A stretch of 64,000 nucleotides of DNA from Roseburia zhanii (GCF_014287635.1 NZ_JACOPH010000015.1:1-64000); one strand, 5' to 3'; shown: positions 40,847-49,364, counted from the first letter of the stretch. Notes: generated by a model not told the origin, from the sequence alone. Translations and numbers: made by a program.

Positions 40847-43800
40847 TACTCATTGTCCTCCTTCTTCTTTTTTCTGTACGCAACAACGGCTGTGCCGACA
40901 ATACCGAGGGCAGAAAGTCCCGCAAGTGCCGTCCACAAGCCCACATTGCTGTTATCTCCGGTCTTTGGTGTATCTCTCAGCTCATTGTGCATTTCCACAA
41001 CGGTAGTAGAACCGACCTTTACGGTTGCAATCTTATCCGCAGGAAGCACATAGGAAGCAGAAACACTATCCTGAACCTCGGAAATGGTGTAATCGCCGAT
41101 ACGAAGTCCCTCGATAATGATTTCGCCGTTCTTATCGGTCGTGAAGCTTCGGTCGTAACCGTTTACTCCTGTAACTCTGAAAGTGAAGCCTTCAACCTTA
41201 CCGTCAGAGGAAGTTTTAACGATTTTCAGGTTTCCTTTCATAGCTGTGTTAATAAAGCCGACGCCGGCTTTGTTTTCTACCTCGTAGGTGGTTTCATCTT
41301 TTTCAATGAAAACAGAGTACACACCCTTATCAAGCTCAAAGCCATCCGGTGCTTTGGTTTCTCTTACAAGGTATTTTCCGTAAAGAAGTTCCTTCATCTC
41401 GTAAATACCGGTAGAGGTTTCGGAGAGAGTTCCGATAAGCTCGTCGGCGTCATCCAGTTTACCGTCGCCGTTTACATCTTTGTAAACCTCAAAGGTCGCT
41501 CCTGTCAGCTTGTTGTCCGGGTAATCTTCATCGACCTTAGTCAACTTGATATTGCCGTGAACATACTCATTGACGATTTCGACCTCAATGACCTGAGCGA
41601 CCTCGGAGATTTTAACTTCATAAGAAGTTTCATCAAGCACGAAGCCCTCCGGCTGCTCGATTTCTCTTACAAGCCAGTTGCCATACGGTACTTTCTCAAA
41701 AGAAAAGCTACCGTCTTTTTGGGAGGTAGCAGTCATCAAAGCATTTTCTTTTGTAAATTCGGTTTCATCAGCCTTAAACAGACCGATTACAGCACCTCCC
41801 AGTGCTTCGCCGTTTTCGGTAATCTTCTTACCGGAAACAGAACCGTAAATGAGCTTGTTTTCAATCGGCTTGCCGTCATTGACCGCAATCTCAACATTTG
41901 CGGTATCCTGACCGGCATAGCTGAAAGTGAACGGATACTTGGCGTCGGTAAGGATATAATGCTCATCGGTGGCAAGTTCCTTTACATAGTAGCTTCCGAA
42001 AGGAAGGTCGGTTTTGATAACAGCCTTGCCGTTCTCGGAAAGTGAGATAATCTCAATCAGTCCGTCTGCCGGAATAGAAGTACCGCTTGCAGAAACAAGT
42101 TCTTCTGCGGCGAAAAGTCCGAAGCTGATATTCTTCATTTCATCGCCGTTGCCGATATTGAAGATGTCGTTCTTTTCAATAGTCTTTTCAAGACTTACCG
42201 CTACTTTCTGCCTGTCGTTTACAAAGCTTGTGGCGGTTTCGGTTACAGACACTTCCTGACCGGCATAAGTCAGCTCAACATCGTGAGCTTCTTTGTTGAT
42301 GACCATACCCTCCGGTGCAGTAATTTCAACCACCGTATATTTTCCGAGATAAAGCTCCTTACTCTTGGCAAGTCCGTTTTCATCTGTGGTAACAGTATCT
42401 ACTACCTCGCCCTTTGCATAACGGAGTGTACCGTCGGGAGTGATAATATCTTCTGCTGCGCTAATCTCATAAACTGCACCTGCAAGACCTTTCACTTCAT
42501 AGACAGGCTGATAAATCACATCGGCGTTTTCCACGCCGGAGATATTTACCCCTGAAAACACCTCGCCGGTCTTTTCAATGCTGACTGTACCTTTCTGTGC
42601 CATATTAGGCTTATCGACCTTAATCACGGTAATACCACCCTCATCGGAAGAATGTTCCTCTGCCACATCAAAGTACACCGGTGTGCTGTCAAGCACATAT
42701 CCGTAAGGAGCCTGAACTTCTACAAGAGAATATCCCTTGCCGTATTCCAGTTTTTCCGGTGTCACAAGCTGTCCGTTTGCGTCGGTGTAGAAAGTATCAA
42801 TCGTTGTCGGAGTAGGATAAGTGAAGGTCATTGTTACCTGATTGCCGTCAGGGTCAAAGATTTTGAAGCCTGCACCGGCATAAGGAATGTTTTTACCGCT
42901 TTCTGCGTCCACCTTGACAACCTTGATATAGCTTTCAAAGTTTGCGTTGTTGATAAGATAGCGGTAGGTCTGTCCGTCCTGAGCAATGAACACATCAAAG
43001 TTCTTCATCAGCTCACGACCTTCCCAACCGGAGGTCTGATGAACGGTATATACGCCGTAAGGCATATCCTTTGTCTGCCCGAAACCGTTTTCATCACAGA
43101 CAATGACATCTCTTTCATCTTCTTCTGCTGCGTCAAAACTGCCGGAAGATTTGAGATAGATTTCAAAGGTTGCTCCGTTTTCCGGTGTTTCAATCTGAGT
43201 TTCGCCGTCATCGGTGTGCTTGATAATGGCGATATTGCCTTTCATAACCTGTTCGGTAACATCATTTGCTGTCTGATTGTGTTCCACCGTATAAAGCTGC
43301 GGTTCAGCACCGACCTTGTGAACAGTCGTATCAAGCAGATAACCCTCGGACGGCGTGATTTCACGGATTGTCCAGTCATTATCACAGACATATTCCTTTG
43401 TGGTAAACTGCCCGTTCTTATCCGTCACATACTTGTCCACAAGGGTTTCGCCTTTATAGATACCGTAAACTGCTCCGGCAAGGGTAGCGTCGCCCTGCGG
43501 TGTGCCTTCCTCTCGGTCGCTCTTTGTTACGGTTACGCTGAACTTTTTGAGAATGTTCGTGAAGTTTCTTGTGGTTACTTCTTTCCAGTTAATCGGTGCG
43601 GTCTGATTTGCAGGCACAACATAACGGATTGCGGTATCCACTTCCTCAATGGTGTATGGGGTAGTGCCGCTGATAAGCACATCATCAAAAGAAGCAACAC
43701 CGTTCTTATCTGTCACGGCATACTCATCGACAGCAATACCGGAAAGAGATGTGCCGTAAAGATGGAAGGTAACGCCCTCAACCAAGTTATCCTCAGAAGA

Positions 43801-45096
43801 TTTGATGACCTGAAGATTACCTCTTTTGAGAACATTATTGAAATTGACCTTTGACACCTGACCGGCAACAACAGTTACTCTGTGAACCTCCTGCGGAACA
43901 TATTTGTCGATAGACTGTTCTGTTACCGTGTAAACACCGGGCATAAGGTTATCCAGTTGGAATTTACCGCCGTTTGCGGTTGTTACAGTCTGATTGACAC
44001 CGTTACCGCTTATGGTAAACTGAATGCCGTCAACCTTTCCGTCCTCACTTGTCTTTACAATCTGACAAGAGCCGTAGCTTACCTTCATTTTGACAAAGCC
44101 GCTGACAGGGTCACTGACCTCCTGAGCATAAGTGACCACATCCTGAATGCCGTTTCCGTTCTGATGGATACCGTCAGACCATACGACAACACCTCTGCGG
44201 ACACCGTTCTTTTTTGCGGCTGTGATGGTAAATTCCTTGCTCGGAGCTTTCTCCATCGAAACAGTCAATTTGTTTCCGCTGACAGAGAAAGAAACCCCGT
44301 CAATGTTTGCCGAGAAGTTGTAATTGCCAAGCACACCGTTTGTATCGGTGAGAGTAGCAACATACTTGCTTCCGTTCCATTCAAGCTCGTTTACCTTTGC
44401 AGAACCGCTTGACCTTGTGCAGAAGCTCGGCACTTTGGTGTGATTCTGAACACTTGTTACCATACTGTTGTAGTACGACAAGATTTTACTGCGGAGTGGG
44501 TGTGCAGTGCTTACACATTCAAGCACGGCATTGTATCCGCTGGTAGAAACGTGATTAAAGCCTGCGTCTCTTTCTCCGACAATCGTTTCCCAAATCAAAA
44601 TCTGAGTGGCATAAGCGTGTGCGATGCAGTTTGCGTCGCTTTCATTCTGCGACTTCCAGCTTGTCGAAATACCTCCACGGTAGCCGTACTGCAAGATACG
44701 ACCGATAAGCAGGCGAATGTCATCGCCGGAAATCGTTCCGTTCGGGCTGATGTTATTAAAGAAGTTCTCGTCCTTTTCGGTGAGAGTATCTCCAGTCCGC
44801 TGACCTGTACCCGGTTCAATACAGTAGGCAATATTGCCCGAATACGAACCCATTGCACGAAGTCCTGTATATTTTGTGGACAAGCCTTTCCAACCGTTCA
44901 TATAGTTGAGATTGCCGTGTCCCCATTCGCCGTTGTTATTGGTATCTCCGCTTCGGGGATAATCGACGAGGTACACATCGGCTTTTTCTCCTACGGCTGC
45001 AAAGGCTGTCGTTGCCCCAATGCCCGTAAAAGCAGTAAGGCTCATAACCGCCGCCAACATAAGCGAGACGGCTTTCTTGAATTTTGTTTTAACCAT
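40846..45096 (-). CDS. Thioester (TQXA) adhesin with ten SpaA/Cna-B repeats
   Basis: 1416 aa starting at MVKTKFKKAV, behind GGAGG. Signal peptide to about residue 34 (TAFAA). An N-terminal thioester domain has C92 (IAYCIEPG) and Q165 (YATQILIWE), residues that form an internal thioester able to bind host or cell surfaces covalently. Then about ten SpaA/Cna-B beta domains starting near GSCQIVKTSEDG, GNLQVIKSSEDN, GNIAIIKHTDDG, SYIKVVKVDAES and similar. The C-terminus has DTPKTGD, a membrane span and RKKKKEDNE, a sortase signal. It is likely the mating-contact or adhesion protein of the ICE, anchored by the sortase at 17777. Confidence 0.88.
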   Translation of the reverse strand: MVKTKFKKAVSLMLAAVMSLTAFTGIGATTAFAAVGEKADVYLVDYPRSGDTNNNGEWGHGNLNYMNGWKGLSTKYTGLRAMGSYSGNIAYCIEPGTGQRTGDTLTEKDENFFNNISPNGTISGDDIRLLIGRILQYGYRGGISTSWKSQNESDANCIAHAYATQILIWETIVGERDAGFNHVSTSGYNAVLECVSTAHPLRSKILSYYNSMVTSVQNHTKVPSFCTRSSGSAKVNELEWNGSKYVATLTDTNGVLGNYNFSANIDGVSFSVSGNKLTVSMEKAPSKEFTITAAKKNGVRRGVVVWSDGIHQNGNGIQDVVTYAQEVSDPVSGFVKMKVSYGSCQIVKTSEDGKVDGIQFTISGNGVNQTVTTANGGKFQLDNLMPGVYTVTEQSIDKYVPQEVHRVTVVAGQVSKVNFNNVLKRGNLQVIKSSEDNLVEGVTFHLYGTSLSGIAVDEYAVTDKNGVASFDDVLISGTTPYTIEEVDTAIRYVVPANQTAPINWKEVTTRNFTNILKKFSVTVTKSDREEGTPQGDATLAGAVYGIYKGETLVDKYVTDKNGQFTTKEYVCDNDWTIREITPSEGYLLDTTVHKVGAEPQLYTVEHNQTANDVTEQVMKGNIAIIKHTDDGETQIETPENGATFEIYLKSSGSFDAAEEDERDVIVCDENGFGQTKDMPYGVYTVHQTSGWEGRELMKNFDVFIAQDGQTYRYLINNANFESYIKVVKVDAESGKNIPYAGAGFKIFDPDGNQVTMTFTYPTPTTIDTFYTDANGQLVTPEKLEYGKGYSLVEVQAPYGYVLDSTPVYFDVAEEHSSDEGGITVIKVDKPNMAQKGTVSIEKTGEVFSGVNISGVENADVIYQPVYEVKGLAGAVYEISAAEDIITPDGTLRYAKGEVVDTVTTDENGLAKSKELYLGKYTVVEITAPEGMVINKEAHDVELTYAGQEVSVTETATSFVNDRQKVAVSLEKTIEKNDIFNIGNGDEMKNISFGLFAAEELVSASGTSIPADGLIEIISLSENGKAVIKTDLPFGSYYVKELATDEHYILTDAKYPFTFSYAGQDTANVEIAVNDGKPIENKLIYGSVSGKKITENGEALGGAVIGLFKADETEFTKENALMTATSQKDGSFSFEKVPYGNWLVREIEQPEGFVLDETSYEVKISEVAQVIEVEIVNEYVHGNIKLTKVDEDYPDNKLTGATFEVYKDVNGDGKLDDADELIGTLSETSTGIYEMKELLYGKYLVRETKAPDGFELDKGVYSVFIEKDETTYEVENKAGVGFINTAMKGNLKIVKTSSDGKVEGFTFRVTGVNGYDRSFTTDKNGEIIIEGLRIGDYTISEVQDSVSASYVLPADKIATVKVGSTTVVEMHNELRDTPKTGDNSNVGLWTALAGLSALGIVGTAVVAYRKKKKEDNE

Positions 45097-45116
45097 TGCG
45101 TTTTCCTCCTTGAAAT

Positions 45117-45146
45117 GCAAAAACGCACCGATTTTACTCAGTGCGT
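45117..45146 (-). terminator. Terminator between lipoprotein and adhesin genes
   Basis: ACGCAC with GTGCGT (45141-45146 and 45123-45128) followed by TTTTTGC on the minus strand, just upstream of the adhesin ribosome site. It may partly uncouple adhesin from lipoprotein expression. Confidence 0.6.
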
Positions 45147-45166
45147 CCGCTTAAAATTATTTTGTT

Positions 45167-45871
45167 TTAGCAGTAGCCGATATAGATGTTGTAATCCGTA
45201 TCGGATAGCTTTTCTGTCCATATCCACACAGCGGTAAAACCCTCGCTGTTCTTGTATCGGTTCAGTCTGCTTTCAATATCAGACTTGATACCGCTTCGGT
45301 TAGGATTTGCGGATATGGGGTTGTCCCAACATTCTGTCGCCGTGATGTCAAGAGAAAGCCCTATGCTTACCGCATACTCTTTTGCGTAACTAACATAAGG
45401 GCTGACATCGAATGTCTGCTTGTGCGGCTCTGTCGGTTTCGGTTCTGCCGGCTTTTCAGTCGGTTTTTCAACCGGCTTTTGTTCGGCAGTTGTCTGTTCT
45501 TTTGGCTGTTCCGTTTGTTTTTCGGGTTCAGCCTGCGTGGTTGTCTGCTTCGGTGGCTCTGCCTTTGGCTTTTCGGTTGCAGGAGTATCAGCCGTTTTTT
45601 CTTCCGCCGGTTTTGTCTGAACAGTCGCAACCGTCTGCCTTTCAGCGGTTGATTGGCTTTCTTCTGCCGTAATCGGTGTTTCTTCCTGAACTGTCGTGCT
45701 TTCCGGTTCTTCTGCCGTTTCTTCCTGAGAATCTGTTTCGGTATTACCAGCCGGAAAAGAAGTCTCTGTTTTCGTAATCTCCTGTGCAGCTTCTTTGGCT
45801 GTGTTACCGTTACAACCTACGAGGAAAATCATCAGGCAGGCAAGAACACAAGGTATCAGCCTGTTTTTCAT
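45167..45871 (-). CDS. Lipoprotein with proline/threonine-rich linker
   Basis: 234 aa starting at MKNRLIPCVLACLMIF, nine nt after AAAGGAG. Lipobox FLVGC with lipidated C20; residues 30-155 are a repetitive Glu/Thr/Pro/Lys linker (such as KPTEKPAEPKPTEPHKQT), consistent with crossing the wall; the C-terminal 80 residues (FDVSPYVSYAKEYAVSIGLS, AVWIWTEKLSDTDYNIYIGY) form a folded domain with several Cys-free strands. Probably a surface-exposed protein acting with the adhesin; function unknown. Confidence 0.7.
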   Translation of the reverse strand: MKNRLIPCVLACLMIFLVGCNGNTAKEAAQEITKTETSFPAGNTETDSQEETAEEPESTTVQEETPITAEESQSTAERQTVATVQTKPAEEKTADTPATEKPKAEPPKQTTTQAEPEKQTEQPKEQTTAEQKPVEKPTEKPAEPKPTEPHKQTFDVSPYVSYAKEYAVSIGLSLDITATECWDNPISANPNRSGIKSDIESRLNRYKNSEGFTAVWIWTEKLSDTDYNIYIGYC

Positions 45872-46104
45872 ATCCATCGCTCCTTTCTGCCTTAATCGTA
45901 ATCAAAACCGGTCAAAACATCAAAGGTGCGATTGGCTGAACTTTTTATCGTAGCAGACATTTTGCTTTTGCTCCAAATGTGCGAACCCTTTTATAGACAG
46001 CTATATGTTATTAGAGATAGATATACTCAAGGGAGATAGAGTATATTTTTCAGCAGGTTAATAGCCGGTATATATAGGGGTTAGAGTGTGAGAAAGGGGG
46101 AAGG
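45872..46104. other. Spacer between parB and the lipoprotein gene
   Basis: No gene. It has a perfect 8-bp inverted repeat ATATACTC (46021-46028) with GAGTATAT (46039-46046), followed by TTTTT on the plus strand. On the minus strand TTGAGT with CATATA 17 bp downstream could be a weak promoter for the lipoprotein gene. Confidence 0.4.
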
Positions 46105-47049
46105 CTATCGGCTGTCACGGTCGGCTCTGCTTCGCAGAAACTTGTTGTAATGCTCCAATGCCTTGCACACAAAATCCTCCGTTTGGCTTATGGGAATATT
46201 CTTCGGGATAAGCTGTCGAACCCTATCGCCCCTCAAAACAATTTTCTCCCTTTGGTTTGGTTTTTCCTCCGACATAATCGCTTGGATTGCTTCGGTTGTG
46301 AGCTTGCCCTCCTCAAAGAACTTTCGCATACGGATTGTTTGGTCGTGGGACGGGGTTGCGTCGTTCAGGTCGATTTCATCAACCACATCACGCTGACTGT
46401 CCTCATCGAGAAAAGACAATTCAACCGCCGGTCGCATTTTAATTCGCCCCTCATCAACATATTCCAAAAGTTCGGGAACAAGGTTTGTAAGGCGAATATA
46501 TCTGCGAACTTGGGTTTGACTGTCACCCGACTGCTCTCCAATTAGTTGTGCTGTTTCTTTTCCGCTTGACTTCCAACCCACTGGGTCGGAAGTTAGGTCT
46601 GTTCTTTTGCCTTGTCTGCTCAATGCTTCCAAACGCATTTTGTAGGCATAGGCTTTTTCCGAGGGAAGTATCTGCGACCTTTGGTAGTTGCTCTCAACCA
46701 TTAAAATCGTGGCTTCGTCTCGGTTCAGTTCAACGACCTCACAACGGAGAGTATCAAACCCGGCAAGCTCACAGGCTCGCTTTCGTCTGTGTCCCGATAT
46801 GAGTTCGTATCTGCCGTCCTCTTTCTGCCTTACCGTCGCCGGAGTGATTACCCCTCGTTCCTTAATACTCTCAATGAGCTGTGCCATATCCTCGTCATCA
46901 CGCACCTTAAAAGGGTGGTCGGGGAAATCGTCAATCTCAGTCAAGGGAATATCTCGGATTTTTGAAAGTTTTTCTTCATCTCTCTGTTCCTGCGTCGAGA
47001 ATAAGTCATCGAGCTTCGTGAGAGTGAAGTCGCTCTTTCTTCCTGCCAT
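46105..47049 (-). CDS. parB: ICE ParB-family partition protein
   Basis: 314 aa. The N-terminal ParB domain shows FPDHPFKVRDDEDMAQLIES and the nucleotide-contacting SGHRRKRACELAG (the Box II arginines), then the HTH part (SGDSQTQVRRYIRLTNLVPE). The C-terminus differs from chromosomal ParB. It would load on ICE sites and help the excised circle persist. Its start overlaps parA by 44 nt, so the genes are coupled. It is not closely similar to the chromosomal ParB at 52350. Confidence 0.88.
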   Translation of the reverse strand: MAGRKSDFTLTKLDDLFSTQEQRDEEKLSKIRDIPLTEIDDFPDHPFKVRDDEDMAQLIESIKERGVITPATVRQKEDGRYELISGHRRKRACELAGFDTLRCEVVELNRDEATILMVESNYQRSQILPSEKAYAYKMRLEALSRQGKRTDLTSDPVGWKSSGKETAQLIGEQSGDSQTQVRRYIRLTNLVPELLEYVDEGRIKMRPAVELSFLDEDSQRDVVDEIDLNDATPSHDQTIRMRKFFEEGKLTTEAIQAIMSEEKPNQREKIVLRGDRVRQLIPKNIPISQTEDFVCKALEHYNKFLRSRADRDSR

Positions 47050-47830
47050 CGGCTAACACCTCCTTTGTAAATTCGGTGTACGCTTTTGACACCGTGCTGC
47101 CCGGTTCGTAGGCAAAAATGCTCTTGCCTTTGGAAGAAGTCTCTGCGGCTTTTACGGCAATCGGGATATATGTTCGATACATCTTGATTTGACTACCGAA
47201 GTTCTCTCTCAGAGCTTCTACCGTGCTTTTGGCGAGGTTGGTACGGCTATCCACCAAAGTGAGAAGCATACCGTCAATCTTTAAGCCCGGATTGATACGC
47301 TTCTTAACTCGTGAAATGGTCTGAACAAGCTGCGTCATACCTTTTGCCGGTAAATACTGAGCCTGAACAGGAATTATTACGCTGTCTGCCGCAGATAGAG
47401 CATTGATTGTTACCATTCCGAGGGAAGGCATACAATCTATTAAGATATAGTCGTATTTCTCCTTCACTTCGCTGAGATAGTTTCTCAATGCCGTCTCTCT
47501 GCTCATTGCGTTGACAAGGTTAAACTCCATTGCTGAAAGCTCAAGGTTTGCCGGAATAAGGTCAACACCTTCGTCGTGGTGCAGAATACCGACCGTAGGG
47601 TCATTCATCGTTTCATTTATGACATCTGTGAGTTTCGTTGCAAGCGTGATACCCAAGTTGTCTGTATCCTGCCAACCGAGACAAGTGGTTAAGTCGCCCT
47701 GTGGGTCTGCGTCTATGAGCAGCACTTTCTTTCCCTGCATTGCAAGACCGACGCCGAGGTTTACCGTAGTGGTCGTCTTTCCAACTCCGCCTTTTTGATT
47801 GCATATCGCAATCGTTTTGCAGTTCGACAC
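47006..47830 (-). CDS. parA: ICE ParA-family partition ATPase
   Basis: 274 aa from GTG 47830, nine nt after AAAGGAGG. Deviant Walker A KGGVGKTTT (about 13-21), switch DADPQGD, Walker B LIDCMPSLGM: a typical soj/ParA. Upstream is the structured leader region, so transcription or translation may be controlled by RNA folding. ParA with ParB probably segregates the excised ICE. Confidence 0.92.
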   Translation of the reverse strand: MSNCKTIAICNQKGGVGKTTTTVNLGVGLAMQGKKVLLIDADPQGDLTTCLGWQDTDNLGITLATKLTDVINETMNDPTVGILHHDEGVDLIPANLELSAMEFNLVNAMSRETALRNYLSEVKEKYDYILIDCMPSLGMVTINALSAADSVIIPVQAQYLPAKGMTQLVQTISRVKKRINPGLKIDGMLLTLVDSRTNLAKSTVEALRENFGSQIKMYRTYIPIAVKAAETSSKGKSIFAYEPGSTVSKAYTEFTKEVLADGRKKERLHSHEAR

Positions 47831-47856
47831 TTTGTGCGTCCTCCTTTCGTGAAATT

Positions 47857-48180
47857 CATAGCCATCGCAGTATGGCTATGTACTTGACCGGCTCATTTCC
47901 TAACCGGTCGGGCAATATTTGTTCTCAACACCCCTTGCCGAGCAATAAGCTCACGGGAAGTCACTAAGGAACAGACTGCTAATCTGTATCATAGGAATTT
48001 CACCTCTGCCGGGTACTCCGCCAGCTCCGTAGAGAAGTATCATTATCCTTCTGACTGTCATCGCCGTAACAGGGGCAACCTGTTACCTATACCGGGAGTT
48101 CTCGCTGTTCTGCAATGCAGAAGTCACGGCGTACCCGATAAGGTGGCTAAAATCATCAGAATTAAAGTCTTAGTGAATGG
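47857..48180 (-). ncRNA. Highly structured RNA candidate upstream of parA
   Basis: No gene in about 320 bp, but many stems: CATAGCCAT/ATGGCTATG (47857-47880), GACCGG/CCGGTC (47886-47909), ACAGA/TCTGT (47971-47987), GTAACAGG/CCTGTTAC (48066-48086), TTCTGC/GCAGAA (48108-48122), and CGGGTAC (48010-48016) pairing with GTACCCG (48131-48137) to close a multi-branch domain. A promoter-like TTGACA is at 48191-48196. It could be a separate ncRNA or the parA leader. I cannot match it to a known class. Confidence 0.55.
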
Positions 48181-48190
48181 TTTATTCAGT

Positions 48191-48196
48191 TGTCAA
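48191..48196 (-). promoter_or_regulatory. -35-like box TTGACA for the parA leader
   Basis: TTGACA on the minus strand, followed about 18 bp later by TAAGAC. The -10 match is weak, but location before the structured leader and parA makes it the best promoter candidate. Confidence 0.4.
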
Positions 48197-48199
48197 AAT

Positions 48200-48284
48200 A
48201 CAAGTGAAAGGGCTGACCTTTTCGTGGCTCGGAATTAACCCCTTCACTTGTTTGAAATGGGAGAGCGTTTTTGGGGGGTGTTTT
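48200..48284. repeat. 53-bp repeat copy 2 plus inverted 13-mer
   Basis: 48232-48284 is identical to 4789-4841. In this copy the 13-mer ACAAGTGAAGGGG (minus, 48239-48251) also faces ACAAGTGAAAGGG on the plus strand at 48200-48212, forming a large inverted repeat upstream of the parA promoter. The site could be the ICE centromere bound by ParB, an operator or a replication/transfer origin. Confidence 0.7.
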
Positions 48285-48363
48285 TTCAAAATTTCTTGAA
48301 AATTTTTTTGCTAACAAAAAAAGCCACCTACTTTCCTCTTAATTGAGGTCAATAGACGGCGGG

Positions 48364-48392
48364 TAGAAATATTCATAATTTTGGTGTATAAT
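48364..48392 (+). promoter_or_regulatory. Promoter before the DUF3784 gene
   Basis: TAGAAA (48364-48369), 17 bp, TATAAT (48387-48392) within an extended TGTATAAT. About 50 bp before the start codon. Confidence 0.6.
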
Positions 48393-48440
48393 AGGAAATT
48401 AAGAGAAAGACAAATTTGAATTTTTTGTGGAGGTGTTTAT

Positions 48441-48662
48441 ATGATATTCCTAAAGGTATTGGCTGTAGTTCTGGGATTGGCATTCCTTCTGTTTGGATAC
48501 TTCATTTACTTTAAAAAGAAATACAATCTTATCAACGGTTTTGAGGCGGATTTCAAAGCCGGTCGGAAGAAAGAAGAATACGCAAAGAAAGTGGGAATGA
48601 TAGAGTTTGTTGTTGGTATAGTTCTGCTTATCACAGGTGTTGCACTTATTCTGTTTGCCTAA
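48441..48662 (+). CDS. DUF3784-like small membrane protein
   Basis: 73 aa with GGAGGTG before the ATG. Two membrane spans (LAVVLGLAFLLFGYFIYF and IEFVVGIVLLITGVALILF) around a charged middle (FKAGRKKEEYAKKVG), the DUF3784 plan. One of the few plus-strand genes of the ICE, with its own promoter and terminator. Function unknown. Confidence 0.65.
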   Translation: MIFLKVLAVVLGLAFLLFGYFIYFKKKYNLINGFEADFKAGRKKEEYAKKVGMIEFVVGIVLLITGVALILFA

Positions 48663-48698
48663 TAAATTCTAGTTTGTCTAACTTACTCTAAATTAGCA

Positions 48699-48730
48699 AA
48701 GACCGCTTACAAAAGTGTAGGCGGTCTTTA
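48699..48730. terminator. Bidirectional terminator
   Basis: AAAGACCGC (48699-48707) and GCGGTCTTT (48722-48730) with A/T runs on both sides, between the converging DUF3784 gene and the 62-aa gene. Confidence 0.75.
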
Positions 48731-48737
48731 TTCGTGT

Positions 48738-48917
48738 TCAGATATATTTGATTTTGAACTTTCTTTTCTTGGCTGAAAGCACCTTGCAAATAATATCATC
48801 TGCTGCGTCCGTGTATCTGCCTTGTGCTATCAGGCTGTTCTTCAAACGGATAAGTGATTGCAGCACTTCGCTGTATTCGTCCTTGGAAAGGTATAAATGA
48901 TATTTTTGTTCTTTCAA
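48738..48917 (-). CDS. Small conserved ICE protein, paralogue of the 24.5-kb gene
   Basis: 59 aa from a TTG at 48917, eight nt after AGGAGG (a GTG at 48926 would overlap that site). KEQKYHLYLSKDEYSEVLQS then LIAQGRYTDAADDIICKVLS, ending KKRKFKIKYI, closely follows the plan of the protein at 24543. Both ends of the transfer region thus carry one copy. Function unknown. Confidence 0.6.
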   Translation of the reverse strand: MKEQKYHLYLSKDEYSEVLQSLIRLKNSLIAQGRYTDAADDIICKVLSAKKRKFKIKYI

Positions 48918-48929
48918 AACAACCACCTC

Positions 48930-49238
48930 CTGTTACCGCAATTATATAATAAGAAATGGCATAGAAGTAGTGTGCGATTGTCGCTTGACCACCCCTAAAT
49001 GAACGAATTAACAGGGTAACGAACGCCTTATTCATTAGCAGGAATTTTGCTCGAATTTTTCTGCCATTAGCAGAGAGGGCATTTTCATTAGCAAAATAGC
49101 GAAAATCCTGCTAATTTTTATTAGCAAGTCGTTCACCTGAAAGGCGGACGACATTCGTCCTAATTTCCATTAGCTGACGGAGATTTTGCTAATGAAAATC
49201 TGTGAATTTTACGATTTTTCACTTTTTCCGTAAAAATG
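48930..49238. other. ICE right end, non-coding
   Basis: About 300 bp with no gene. It contains seven TTAGC/GCTAA motifs (49035, 49067, 49088, 49110, 49121, 49170, 49188) and CCTGCTAATTTTT at 49107-49119 that recurs at the left end (945-957). Probably recombinase arm sites. Confidence 0.55.
49035..49192. repeat. TTAGC repeat cluster at the ICE right end
   Basis: Seven TTAGC or GCTAA pentamers in 158 bp, in both orientations, several inside ATTAGC or TGCTAAT. The related TTAGCTG cluster at 591-780 lies at the matching place next to the split tRNA. Likely sites for integrase or excisionase. Confidence 0.5.
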
Positions 49239-49280
49239 AAAAAACGCCGGAAACCCTTGATTTTACTGGGTTTTCCGGCG
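49239..49280 (-). terminator. Terminator of the ICE-borne tRNA-Arg
   Basis: CGCCGGAAAACCC pairs with GGGTTTCCGGCG (one bulge) around the loop AGTAAAATCAA and runs into TTTTTT on the minus strand. The loop belongs to the 15-mer also found at 890-904 and 49501-49515. Confidence 0.85.
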
Positions 49281-49287
49281 GAGTTTT

Positions 49288-49364
49288 TGGCGTTCCCGAG
49301 GTGATTCGAACACCCGACCTACCGCTTAGGAGGCGGTCGCTCTATCCAGCTGAGCTACGGAAAC
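49288..49364 (-). tRNA. Intact ICE-borne tRNA-Arg(CCT)
   Basis: 74-nt cloverleaf plus encoded CCA. Acceptor GTTTCCG/CGGGAAC, D stem GCTC/GAGC, anticodon stem ACCGC/GCGGT around loop CTCCTAA (anticodon CCT), T arm GGGTG/CACCT-type. It lies inside the ICE, 84 bp from the right att core, with its own promoter and terminator, and differs in sequence from the split host copies. It reads AGG codons and probably replaces the tRNA destroyed by insertion. Confidence 0.92.

Noticed and set aside
42652..43854. 400-codon plus-strand frame opposite the adhesin gene
   Set aside because: Repetitive because the adhesin repeats are; several similar antisense frames occur along the same gene. No independent support.
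47857..48180. Group I or group II intron as explanation of the structured region
   Set aside because: I could not find a domain V-like or P7-like core, an intron-encoded protein or a split exon.
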